A DNA stretch of 10,687 nt from Lachnospiraceae bacterium (GCA_009774345.1 VSNR01000149.1:1-10687); one strand, 5' to 3'; shown: positions 1 to 6,842, counted from the stretch's first letter. The notes: generated by a model from the letters alone, not told the origin. Numbers and translations are program-made.

Positions 1-97
1 AAGTGTTGGTAACTTAAAGATACCATAAATTCATCCTGAAGGGTTATTTTTTTACAAAAAACTTTTTACTCTCAAGTACATTGAGTGAGGACTTTTT
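1..97 (+). promoter_or_regulatory. Upstream region of perR with two candidate operators
   Basis: This AT-rich leader has no gene. Two dyads are visible. The first, at 8-24, reads GGTAACTTAAAGATACC, that is GGTA-n-CTT-n-AAG-n-TACC, symmetrical at every position except three single bases. The second, at 71-85, is CTCAA-5 nt-TTGAG, just before the ribosome binding site. Neither matches the PerR box known from Bacillus subtilis (TTATAATnATTATAA). I see no convincing -35/-10 pair at standard spacing, so the start of transcription is not assigned. The ribosome binding site is GTGAGGA, about 7 bases before the ATG at 98. The dyads are seen directly; their role as operators is inference. Confidence 0.4.
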
Positions 98-511
98 ATG
101 ACCAAACGTGCCGAACAAATTTTAGAGATTGTGAATCATTCCAAAGAACATTTGTCTGCTGAGCAGATTTTTCTGCGTTTAAAGGAGACAAACAAGGGGG
201 CTGCACTGGCTACCGTTTACAATAATTTATCCTATTTGTATCATGAAGGGCTGATCAGGAAAATTTCTGTTGAGGGGTATCCCGACCGCTATGACAATGT
301 GAGGCGGCATGATCATCTTGTATGCAGGCGTTGTGGCAAATTGTCTGATATTGAACTGGATGATCTGACAGAGACGCTTCAAAAACAGGTTGGTGTTTCG
401 ATGCTTTCTTACGATTTAAAGATTCTCTATCTGTGTGAGGAGTGTAGCAAAATAGAAAATAAATTGATAGAAAGTGAATTTGTTGAAGGAGGACACGATG
501 AAAACCAATAA
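98..511 (+). CDS. perR: PerR-type Fur family transcriptional repressor
   Basis: This is a 137-residue metal-dependent DNA-binding regulator of the Fur family, most like the peroxide sensor PerR. The N-terminal winged helix (about 1-65) contains the family segment ATVYNNL (38-44). The C-terminal dimerisation domain carries two CxxC pairs, C76/C79 and C113/C116, the structural zinc site. By alignment with B. subtilis PerR from memory, the regulatory iron/manganese ligands are all present: H18, D66, H71, H73 and D84. An Asp at the last position is typical of PerR, where Fur usually has Glu. In PerR proteins, peroxide oxidises the His ligands and releases the repressor from DNA. The protein is slightly shorter at the N terminus than the Bacillus protein, but the ATG has a good ribosome binding site and no better upstream start is visible. 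Its end overlaps the rubrerythrin gene by 14 bases, so the two are almost certainly co-transcribed. Zur or Fur activity is less likely. Confidence 0.82.
   Translation: MTKRAEQILEIVNHSKEHLSAEQIFLRLKETNKGAALATVYNNLSYLYHEGLIRKISVEGYPDRYDNVRRHDHLVCRRCGKLSDIELDDLTETLQKQVGVSMLSYDLKILYLCEECSKIENKLIESEFVEGGHDENQ
486..497 (+). promoter_or_regulatory. Strong ribosome binding site fixing the rubrerythrin start
   Basis: AAGGAGGACACG sits directly before the ATG at 498, inside the last codons of the regulator gene. It favours the start at 498 over an in-frame upstream start at 474, which has no comparable site and would add eight residues not typical of rubrerythrins. Confidence 0.8.
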
Positions 512-1040
512 ATACGCGGGAACGCAGACAGAGAAAAATCTTGAAGCGGCATTTGCCGGCGAATCACAGGCAAGAAACAAGTATACTTATTTTGCGTCCG
601 TTGCCAAGAAGGAGGGCATGGAGCAGATTTCGGCGCTGTTTCTCAAGACTGCCGACAATGAGAAGGAACACGCCAAAATGTGGTTCAAAGAGTTAAACGG
701 AATCGGAAACACCGCAGAAAATCTTGGCGCAGCGGCTGAGGGCGAAAACCATGAATGGACAGACATGTATGAAGAATTTGCCAAGACTGCTGAAGCGGAA
801 GGGTTCGCGGAGCTGGCTGCAAAATTCCGCATGGTCGGGGCAATCGAGAAGCATCACGAGGAACGTTACCGTGCGCTGTTGAAAAATATAGAGACGGCAT
901 CAGTATTTGAGAAGAGCGAGGTCAAGGTATGGGAGTGCCGCAACTGCGGGCATATTGCCGTGGGCACAAAGGCACCCGAGATCTGTCCTGTATGCAGCCA
1001 CCCGCAGAGTTATTTTGAGATTCACGCGGAGAACTATTAA
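498..1040 (+). CDS. rbr: Rubrerythrin
   Basis: This 180-residue non-haem iron protein reduces hydrogen peroxide to water in the cytoplasm of anaerobes, taking electrons through rubredoxin or NAD(P)H oxidoreductases. The ferritin-like four-helix domain (about 1-135) shows the diiron ligand pattern: Glu residues in LEAAFAGES (E16, E22), ExxH at E55-H58, a Glu-rich helix around 92-101, and a second ExxH at E117-H120. The C-terminal rubredoxin-like domain (about 143-175) has C147xxC150 and C163xxC166 for a mononuclear iron centre. Length and domain order are those of classical rubrerythrin. The start at 498 is chosen on its ribosome binding site. Sitting behind a PerR-type regulator with overlapping ends is a common anaerobe arrangement, and rubrerythrin is a known PerR target in clostridia, so derepression by peroxide is the expected control. 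Confidence 0.95.
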   Translation: MKTNKYAGTQTEKNLEAAFAGESQARNKYTYFASVAKKEGMEQISALFLKTADNEKEHAKMWFKELNGIGNTAENLGAAAEGENHEWTDMYEEFAKTAEAEGFAELAAKFRMVGAIEKHHEERYRALLKNIETASVFEKSEVKVWECRNCGHIAVGTKAPEICPVCSHPQSYFEIHAENY

Positions 1041-1050
1041 TCGTTCCCGC
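1026..1050 (+). terminator. Weak hairpin at the end of rubrerythrin
   Basis: GCGG-A-GAAC pairs with GTTC-CCGC across an 8-base loop, with one bulged A; the stop codon lies in the loop. It is followed by AGAACCCCTTTT, only a short T run eight bases away. It may slow or partly terminate transcription between rubrerythrin and the next gene. The pairing is seen; terminator function is uncertain. Confidence 0.3.
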
Positions 1051-1088
1051 AGAACCCCTTTTCCTATAACTTCATGCAAGAACGTGCT

Positions 1089-1129
1089 TTGGTATAGAGT
1101 TTTAATATAGTATATTTATATGGAAAGGA
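1089..1129 (+). promoter_or_regulatory. Candidate promoter/dyad and ribosome binding site for the CZB receptor
   Basis: TTGGTA at 1089-1094 and TATATT at 1111-1116 are 16 bases apart, an acceptable sigma-A-like pair. The -10 element lies inside a perfect 13-bp dyad, AATATA-G-TATATT (1104-1116), which could be an operator. The ribosome binding site GGAAAGGA follows at 1122-1129 and points to the ATG at 1139 rather than to the TTG at 1130. A weakness is that a transcript from this promoter would start almost at the ribosome binding site. Confidence 0.35.
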
Positions 1130-1138
1130 TTGTGCACT

Positions 1139-2602
1139 ATGAAAATCAGAAAAAAGTCTTTTGACACGGCGCTAAACGCTGTTTCCCATCTTGTGAAGAT
1201 GGAGTATCTGCCACAGAATCAGGAGTTAAATGACATCCACCAGCGTTTGATGAAGGGGCGGAGTGCGTTTGAGCAGGCGGCTACAAAGACGATGGATGCC
1301 GTCATCCGCATGAGCGCCATGGACCTGACCCTCGAGACAAACGCTGCTGCGATCGAGCAGATTAATGCCTCGATGGGAACGGCAATAGACAGCATTGGCG
1401 GCTCGGCAGCTTCTACGGCAAGGATAGCGTCCGAAGTCTCGAAGGCACACGAAAATCTGACCACCACAATCATTGAAGTATCTGATGAATCCGGCAGAAT
1501 CATGGAGGATATCCGCAGCTGTGAAAACGAGTTAACCTCTGTCACAGAGCTGTCTGGTGCTGCGATTGCCACGGCGCAGGAGATGAAGGCAGATATTGGT
1601 GGATTGATCGAGACGATTCGTCACATGACGGAAGTCATCGCTGCGATCAGTTCCATTTCTGCCCAGACCAATCTTCTTGCCCTGAACGCTTCTATAGAAG
1701 CTGCGCGCGCCGGGGAGGCTGGCAGGGGATTTTCGGTTGTAGCGGAAGAAATCCGCAGCCTTGCGGAGGAGACAAAGTCCCTGACAGGGCGTATGGGGAC
1801 GTTTGCAGCGGCAATTCAGGAGGCTTCCAGCAAAAGCTCTGACAGTGTGGACACGACTGTCGCCGAGCTTGAACATATCAATGACAATATCCAGAACGTG
1901 TGGAAGATTACCGGGCAGAACCGCAAAGGCGTAGACCACATCGCAGATTCCGTCTCTTCTCTGGCTGCTGTCAGCGAGGAGATCAGCAGCTCCATGCATG
2001 AGCTGGACAATCAGATGCAGAATATTAACGGGAAGTGTCTGGATTTGCGGGGCAGCATGGACTTACTGGCGGTTTCGAGCAATGCGATTGCAGAGCTTGC
2101 AGCGCCCTCAAAGGTCATTGAAAAGCACTTGGAAGAATCCACACAGATGATGGGCGCCATGGTACAGGACGCATTTTACATGCTGGATAATAAAGTACTT
2201 CTAAACTGCCTGAACAGTGCAGTTGAAGCGCATCGCAACTGGCTGGGCACCCTTGCGCAAATGGCACAGACGGGAACGCTAAAGGTTTTGCAGACGGATT
2301 GTACGAAATGCGGGCTGGGGCATTTTTATTATGCGTTCAAACCAGTTCATCCGCAGCTTGTGGATATTTGGAAGGGGCTTGAGGCAAAACATAAAACGTT
2401 TCACTCGTATGGAACGGAAATGATTCGGGCTATCCAGTCTGGAAATCACGGAGAATTAGAACAAATCTATAAGAAAGCGGAGACGTGCTCGAAAGATTTG
2501 AATGCTGATTTTCAGTCAATCATTCGGATTATTGAATCGTTGTCCAAGGACGGTGTCCGCGTTTTTGAACGGGGGACCACACCACAGAACGAAAAAGTAT
2601 GA
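1139..2602 (+). CDS. Soluble methyl-accepting chemotaxis-like protein with CZB domain
   Basis: This 487-residue protein has no signal peptide or hydrophobic membrane segment, so it should be cytoplasmic. Long coiled-coil helices (about 40-345) carry the chemoreceptor signalling hairpin at about 170-215, with the family core QTNLLALNASIEAARAGE (176-193) followed by GRGFSVVAEEIR; this tip normally docks CheA and CheW. The C-terminal part (about 353-470) matches the chemoreceptor zinc-binding (CZB) domain: H365 in HRNW, C391 in CGLGHF, and H418/H422 in HKTFH. CZB domains bind zinc and act in zinc sensing (E. coli DgcZ) or hypochlorous-acid sensing (Helicobacter TlpD). An extra Cys, C388, forms CxxC with C391. 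The start at 1139 is preferred because GGAAAGGA lies nine bases upstream; a TTG at 1130 would add three residues. The stop overlaps the response-regulator start by four bases, implying translational coupling. No cheA, cheW, cheR or cheB is in the window, so its output partner is unknown. Confidence 0.9.
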   Translation: MKIRKKSFDTALNAVSHLVKMEYLPQNQELNDIHQRLMKGRSAFEQAATKTMDAVIRMSAMDLTLETNAAAIEQINASMGTAIDSIGGSAASTARIASEVSKAHENLTTTIIEVSDESGRIMEDIRSCENELTSVTELSGAAIATAQEMKADIGGLIETIRHMTEVIAAISSISAQTNLLALNASIEAARAGEAGRGFSVVAEEIRSLAEETKSLTGRMGTFAAAIQEASSKSSDSVDTTVAELEHINDNIQNVWKITGQNRKGVDHIADSVSSLAAVSEEISSSMHELDNQMQNINGKCLDLRGSMDLLAVSSNAIAELAAPSKVIEKHLEESTQMMGAMVQDAFYMLDNKVLLNCLNSAVEAHRNWLGTLAQMAQTGTLKVLQTDCTKCGLGHFYYAFKPVHPQLVDIWKGLEAKHKTFHSYGTEMIRAIQSGNHGELEQIYKKAETCSKDLNADFQSIIRIIESLSKDGVRVFERGTTPQNEKV

Positions 2603-3288
2603 AAACAATATTTGTAGTGGAGGATGACCATCTGCTGAACAAAACATTGGTCTATAATTTATCGGAAGAAGGCTATGAGGTCACTTCGGTATTCAATGCG
2701 CGGGCGGCTGCGGACATGCTGCGCCGGTCTGCATACGACTTGGTTTTGCTGGATATCAATCTGCCAGACGGTGACGGGTACGATCTGTGCAGACTGGTGA
2801 GACTGCAAAATCCTGACACGATTGTCATTTTTTTGACGGCAAACGATCAGGAGTGCGACCAGATGAAGGGGTATGACGCAGGAGCGGTTGACTATATCAC
2901 AAAGCCTTTTTCCATTTATGCCCTGCAACGCAAAATCAGCGCCATGTTTGCCATGTTAGAGCATCACAAACCGCCGCGGGATCTCTATAGTGACGGACGG
3001 CTGTTTCTGGATTTCTCAGAGCAGACAGCCTCTTTGGACGGCAGACCGCTGACGCTCACCGCGATGGAGTTTCGGATGCTCAATCTCTTTTGTAAAAATG
3101 ACCGCGTGGTGCTGACAAGGCAGCAGCTTCTTGAAAAACTCTGGGATGTGGACGGAAATTTTGTGGATGAACACACACTGACGACTGCGGTCAGCCGCCT
3201 GCGGGGGAAGATTGAGACAGAAGGTGCTGCGTATATCAAGACTGTTTACGGAATGGGGTATCAGTGGGTAGGCGGCGAGCGGGTGTGA
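2599..3288 (+). CDS. OmpR/PhoB-family response regulator
   Basis: This 229-residue DNA-binding response regulator starts with ATGA overlapping the receptor stop codon. The receiver domain (about 1-120) has all the catalytic residues: D9/D10 acidic pair, phospho-acceptor D52 in LLDINLPDGDG, T80 in FLTAND, K102 in TKPF, and switch aromatic Y99. The C-terminal winged helix (about 130-227) has the transcriptional activation loop around 155-180, a recognition helix within DEHTLTTAVSRLRGKIE (190-206), and the wing ending VYGMGYQW (216-223). Such proteins are normally phosphorylated by a partner sensor kinase and bind tandem repeats near promoters. No kinase gene is adjacent, although regulators beside FtsX-type ABC transporters usually have one. 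The likely target is the ABC operon 104 bases downstream, whose leader has an 11-bp-phased direct repeat. Confidence 0.94.
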   Translation: MKTIFVVEDDHLLNKTLVYNLSEEGYEVTSVFNARAAADMLRRSAYDLVLLDINLPDGDGYDLCRLVRLQNPDTIVIFLTANDQECDQMKGYDAGAVDYITKPFSIYALQRKISAMFAMLEHHKPPRDLYSDGRLFLDFSEQTASLDGRPLTLTAMEFRMLNLFCKNDRVVLTRQQLLEKLWDVDGNFVDEHTLTTAVSRLRGKIETEGAAYIKTVYGMGYQWVGGERV

Positions 3289-3317
3289 ATTTTTTCGTTC
3301 TTTTTTATCGTATGCGG

Positions 3318-3338
3318 ACATTTCTGTAACATTTCAGT
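3318..3338 (+). promoter_or_regulatory. 11-bp-phased direct repeat, candidate response-regulator site
   Basis: ACATTTCTGT at 3318-3327 is repeated as ACATTTCAGT at 3329-3338, nine of ten bases identical, with starts exactly 11 bp apart. OmpR/PhoB-family dimers bind tandem half-sites with about this period. The repeat sits where the -35 region would be for the possible -10 element TATGAT at 3341-3346, and no good -35 is present, as expected for an activator-dependent promoter. The repeat is seen; binding by the adjacent regulator is inference. Confidence 0.5.
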
Positions 3339-3340
3339 TT

Positions 3341-3383
3341 TATGATAAAAGTATCCTGAGATCAGGAACTGTCTTGAAAGGAG
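3341..3383 (+). promoter_or_regulatory. Candidate -10 element and ribosome binding site of the ABC operon
   Basis: TATGAT at 3341-3346 is a fair -10 hexamer with only a poor -35 (ACATTT at 3318-3323, 17 bases upstream). The ribosome binding site AAAGGAG at 3377-3383 lies eight bases before the ATG at 3392. A T-rich stretch just after the regulator stop (3289-3308) lacks a clear hairpin, so read-through from the regulator gene is also possible. Confidence 0.4.
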
Positions 3384-3391
3384 AATGAGAA

Positions 3392-4075
3392 ATGAATGTA
3401 TTACAGACAAGGGACTTGAAAAAATATTACGGTGCAGCGCCAAATATCACCCGCGCGCTGGATGGTGTGAGCTTTTCGGTGGCGCAGGGGGAGTTTGTCG
3501 CCGTGGTGGGGACGTCGGGCAGCGGCAAGTCCACGCTGCTCCACATGATGGGCGGTCTGGACACGCCGACATCGGGCAGCGTGTTTGTGCGCGGAGAGGA
3601 GCTTGCAAAGAAAAAGGATGAGGAGCTTACGATTTTCCGTCGCCGCAATATCGGCTTTATCTTTCAGAATTATAACCTTGTGCCGATTTTGAACGTGTAT
3701 GAGAATATCGTGCTTCCGGTGGAGCTTGACGGGGGGACGGCAGACCGGAAATTTATGGATGAGATCATACATCTGCTCGCGCTGGAGGGGAAGCTTGAGC
3801 AGATGCCAAACAATCTCTCGGGCGGGCAGCAGCAGCGCGTGGCGATAGCACGTGCGCTGATGACAAAGCCTGCGATCGTGCTGGCAGACGAGCCGACTGG
3901 AAATCTGGACAGCAGGACGAGCGCCGATGTGCTGGGGCTCTTAAAACGCACAAGCTCGGAGTTTGACCAGACGATTGTGATGATTACGCACAACAATGAG
4001 ATTGCGCAGCTTGCCGACCGCATTGTGCGCATTGAGGATGGCAGAATTGTGAATGCAGGAGGTGTGCAGTCATGA
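3392..4075 (+). CDS. ABC transporter ATPase, LolD/MacB type
   Basis: This 227-residue cytoplasmic ATPase powers the FtsX-type permease encoded next. All nucleotide-binding motifs are intact: Walker A GTSGSGKST (40-48), Q-loop Q92 in FQNYNLVP, signature LSGGQQQRVAIARAL (142-156), Walker B IVLADE (162-167) followed by PTGNLDS, and the switch His H200 in MITHN. The FQNYNLVP and DEPTGNLDS segments are typical of the MacB/LolD/BceA/FtsE group, which use ATP for mechanotransmission or export (antimicrobial peptides, lipoproteins, toxic compounds) rather than solute import. Length is normal for the group. The stop overlaps the permease ATG by four bases. Substrate cannot be told from the ATPase. BceA-like antibiotic resistance is possible, but the partner permease has two large extracytoplasmic loops rather than the single large loop of BceB. 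Confidence 0.94.
   Translation: MNVLQTRDLKKYYGAAPNITRALDGVSFSVAQGEFVAVVGTSGSGKSTLLHMMGGLDTPTSGSVFVRGEELAKKKDEELTIFRRRNIGFIFQNYNLVPILNVYENIVLPVELDGGTADRKFMDEIIHLLALEGKLEQMPNNLSGGQQQRVAIARALMTKPAIVLADEPTGNLDSRTSADVLGLLKRTSSEFDQTIVMITHNNEIAQLADRIVRIEDGRIVNAGGVQS
4057..4064 (+). promoter_or_regulatory. Strong internal ribosome binding site for the permease
   Basis: AGGAGGTG lies within the last codons of the ATPase gene, seven bases before the ATG at 4072. It supports that start and shows that the permease has efficient initiation of its own in addition to the ATGA coupling. Confidence 0.8.
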
Positions 4076-6441
4076 CATGGCCTTTTGCAAATAACACAGA
4101 GAAAATAGAATGGAAGCTTGCGAAGCGCAGTCTGGCGGCTGACCGGCGGCGAAATCTGGTCGCAGTGTGCACAATCGCGCTGGCGGTCTGCCTGATGGGG
4201 CTTTGTGCATTTCTATACACCGCGCAGCAGCAGCGCGCACTTGCGCACATCCGGGGACAGTATCAGTCTGGCTGTATGGGGCTTTCCTATGAGGGGATTG
4301 AGCGGCTTGTGGCGGCAGGCAGATTTGAGCGCTGGGGATATGAGCGTTCCGCACATGACATCCGCTGGCTGGACACAAATCTGTCTGTGAAATTTTATGA
4401 CGAAGGAATGCTCGGGCTGATGCAGGTGGAGCCCATCACAGGCGCATATCCTGTGCAGAAGCAGGAGATTTGTGTCGAGCGCGCCTTTTTAAAATATCTC
4501 AAAATGCCCGAGGAAACTGGACAGACGATTTGCCTGAATCTGGGAGATGGCGAACAGGAGTATCTTATTTCTGGGATTCTGGAAAAAGAAAATACGAGCC
4601 GCGTGTTTGATGTCTATATCTCGGAGGCACTCGCTGTCATACAGGGTGGAGCGACGCCGTTTGACATTCGCTTTCGGTTTGCGGGAAGCAGCACGCTTGA
4701 GCCAGAGCGGCTTCGTGTGGAAATCATGGCGTTTTATGAGGAGATGGGAATCCCGGAGCATGCGTATTTTTTCAGTTCCAACTACTTTGATATGGCAGAG
4801 CTGTATCTGGGCAGCAGCCTGCCAGTTTACGGTGTGGCGCTGCTGGTTGCGGTGGTCTGCGCGGTCGTCATCTATAATATTTTTTATATTTCGGTGATGG
4901 GGAAGCTGCGGGAGTATGGGCGGCTGAAAGTGCTTGGCACGACGCCCCGGCAGCTTCGCAGTGTGGTGCGGTGCGAGCGGCGCGTGCTGATGGGCGTGGG
5001 TATTCCAGCCGGGCTAGTGGCGGCGGCAGTGCTTTGCATACTGTTTCGTCCTGATGGCTGGAACTGGATGAAAAATTTGCAGCATGCAGCTTTTATCGTG
5101 GTGATAACGGTTCTGATGGTGGTGGCCGCTACCCGGAAGCCGATGCTGCTTGCAGGGCGTGTCTCTGCGATAGAGGCAGTGCGCGCGAATGTGTATCAGG
5201 CAGTATCAGGTGGCCCGCGTACATTGCACCGGCGTCTATCCGTGTTCCGCCTTGCCAGCCTGAACTTTGCGCGCAACCGCAGAAAGATGCTGCTGACACT
5301 GGTGTCGCTTGGAATGACAGGCATTTTGACAGCGTGTATTGCATCCTATGCAAATTCCGTGAATGCGGAGGAGATGGCACGCAATAGTTTCGGGGATGGC
5401 AGCGACTACACAGTGGAAATTTACGAACCTGAATTTCTGACACAGAAACAGCAGGAAGGGGCGCTGGGCGAAGAGATGCGCGCGCAGATTCTGGCGCTGC
5501 CAGAGATCGATAGCATTCATGTATGGTCGATGGTTTTTTGTACGGCGGCGCAGTCTCCCAACCCGGCGGACTGGTATGCGGTGGGCGGACTGACAAGGGA
5601 GCAGATGGCGCTTTATCAGGAGCGGGATTTGGTGAAGGATGGCATCGTGGACTATGATACGCTTCTTCAAAAAGATGGGATTTTGGTCACGCGCGACAGC
5701 GAGAACCTGATGAATCTGCTGCATCACATGGATTTGTCTGTGGGGGATACAATTACCCTGCAAAGCACAGAGGGCATCACCAAGGAGTATACAGTGTTGG
5801 GAATCGTGGATTTTATGAAAGACGCAGGAAGCTATAAGGAGTTTATTCTGCCGGAGGAGGCACTGCACGGATTATATCCAGATTTTGAAGATTTTACGAA
5901 TTACATCTGTATTCATGCAAAACATGTCTCGGATACACAGCGGCGGGCAATCTATGCATTGCTGGATGACCCGCGCATGGAGCTTGCCACGCTCGAGGAT
6001 GTCATCGCGTTCACCAAGGACCAGTTGGACAAGATGATTTGGATGATGTACGGTGTAGCTGCGTTTATGGGGCTGTTTGCACTGATTAATCTGATCAATA
6101 CGCTGATGACAAATCTGCTGGCGCGGCAGCAGGAGTTTGGCATTTTGCAGTCGGTTGGCATGACAGGACGCCAGCTCTCCCGCATGATTTCTGCCGAGTG
6201 CCTCTGCTATGTGGGGGTAACAATTCTGATGACATTTACGGCCGGCGGTGTGTGCGGCTATGCGGCGGTCGGACTGTTTAACCAGTTTGGGCTGTTTGGA
6301 AAGCTGACATACCATTATCCAGCGGTGCCGCTTTTCATTTTTGCGGGCGTGCTATTGCTGGTCTATGCAGTGTTTTCATTGACGGCGGTGCGCTATATGC
6401 AGCGGCAGTCTCTGGTCGATCGGATTAAGACAGTCGAATAA
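4072..6441 (+). CDS. FtsX-type ABC transporter permease, duplicated
   Basis: This 789-residue inner-membrane protein is the permease partner of the ATPase. Hydrophobic segments suggest eight transmembrane helices: about 29-50, 253-275, 303-325, 338-354, 405-427, 654-680, 709-735 and 751-775. The arrangement is two copies of one helix, an extracytoplasmic domain of about 200 residues, then three helices. Each three-helix block carries an FtsX core with similar coupling-helix segments: GKLREYGRLKVLGTTPRQL after the second helix, and ARQQEFGILQSVGMTGRQL after the sixth. This resembles the long permeases found in Lachnospiraceae and other Firmicutes next to two-component systems. Such proteins act in peptide efflux, envelope-stress response or cell-wall control; no substrate can be read from the sequence. 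The large loops lack cysteine-rich or known enzyme motifs. ATGA overlap with the ATPase indicates fixed stoichiometry. Confidence 0.92.
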   Translation: MTWPFANNTEKIEWKLAKRSLAADRRRNLVAVCTIALAVCLMGLCAFLYTAQQQRALAHIRGQYQSGCMGLSYEGIERLVAAGRFERWGYERSAHDIRWLDTNLSVKFYDEGMLGLMQVEPITGAYPVQKQEICVERAFLKYLKMPEETGQTICLNLGDGEQEYLISGILEKENTSRVFDVYISEALAVIQGGATPFDIRFRFAGSSTLEPERLRVEIMAFYEEMGIPEHAYFFSSNYFDMAELYLGSSLPVYGVALLVAVVCAVVIYNIFYISVMGKLREYGRLKVLGTTPRQLRSVVRCERRVLMGVGIPAGLVAAAVLCILFRPDGWNWMKNLQHAAFIVVITVLMVVAATRKPMLLAGRVSAIEAVRANVYQAVSGGPRTLHRRLSVFRLASLNFARNRRKMLLTLVSLGMTGILTACIASYANSVNAEEMARNSFGDGSDYTVEIYEPEFLTQKQQEGALGEEMRAQILALPEIDSIHVWSMVFCTAAQSPNPADWYAVGGLTREQMALYQERDLVKDGIVDYDTLLQKDGILVTRDSENLMNLLHHMDLSVGDTITLQSTEGITKEYTVLGIVDFMKDAGSYKEFILPEEALHGLYPDFEDFTNYICIHAKHVSDTQRRAIYALLDDPRMELATLEDVIAFTKDQLDKMIWMMYGVAAFMGLFALINLINTLMTNLLARQQEFGILQSVGMTGRQLSRMISAECLCYVGVTILMTFTAGGVCGYAAVGLFNQFGLFGKLTYHYPAVPLFIFAGVLLLVYAVFSLTAVRYMQRQSLVDRIKTVE

Positions 6442-6501
6442 GCAGGAATGACTTTGGTTTGAGAACGCTAGAGATGGAGAAAGTTATGGTGGTGGAGACG
6501 G

Positions 6502-6837
6502 ATGAAAATAGAGGATATCATTCAAAAATATCATTTTCATGACAGCAGTGTCATAGAATTGTTTCATGATTCTAATAGAGTTCAATTAAAAATTGATTTG
6601 TGTATGTGGAAACAAAAAGGATATAAGGAGGGGGAGGATGAACTAAAGGAAGTTTTACTGGTGTTTGATTCTGTTGCAGAGTATATATGGGATTCGGATA
6701 AGGCAGAGACAGAAATTGATTATGATACAATTTTGGAACTATCATATAACGATGGAACGTTGAAAATAGTATTAGCGGATGATGGGACTTCGGTTATTAC
6801 TTTTCAATGTAATACAGTAGAATTTATATTTGTGTAA
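6502..6837 (+). CDS. Small acidic protein of unknown function
   Basis: I do not recognise this 111-residue protein with certainty. It begins with a short amphipathic helix and an FHDSSV motif (12-17), followed by alternating strand-like segments (VQLKIDL, VLLVFD, TLKIVLAD, SVITFQCNTVEFIFV) suggesting a small beta-rich fold, and it is rich in Asp and Glu. There is no signal peptide or membrane helix. The HDS start and compact beta pattern recall small immunity-like or DUF proteins in Firmicutes polymorphic-toxin loci, but no toxin gene is beside it. The start is supported by GGTGGAGACGG just upstream. It lies 60 bases after the permease in the same direction, so it could be co-transcribed, yet its codon use is visibly more AT-rich (many AAA, ATA, TTA, GAT) than the ABC genes, which suggests separate origin. 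Coding status is likely, function open. Confidence 0.7.
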   Translation: MKIEDIIQKYHFHDSSVIELFHDSNRVQLKIDLCMWKQKGYKEGEDELKEVLLVFDSVAEYIWDSDKAETEIDYDTILELSYNDGTLKIVLADDGTSVITFQCNTVEFIFV

Positions 6838-6842
6838 CTTGC

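Noticed and set aside
907..1110. Open frame of 67 codons overlapping the end of rubrerythrin
   Set aside because: It is a frame shadow of the rubredoxin domain, Arg-rich, without its own ribosome binding site.
587..2010. Several long open frames on the minus strand opposite rubrerythrin and the CZB receptor
   Set aside because: They lie fully opposite genes with clear protein families, lack ribosome binding sites, and their translations are low-complexity or Ser/Arg/Cys-rich without family features.
5129..6315. Long minus-strand frames opposite the permease, up to 210 codons
   Set aside because: The plus-strand permease has FtsX domains, helices and an ATPase partner; the opposite frames are His/Gln/Cys-rich shadows caused by its codon use.
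3392..6441. BceAB-type bacitracin exporter
   Set aside because: BceB permeases have ten helices and one large extracytoplasmic loop; this permease has about eight helices and two large loops, so only the wider MacB/FtsX assignment is supported.
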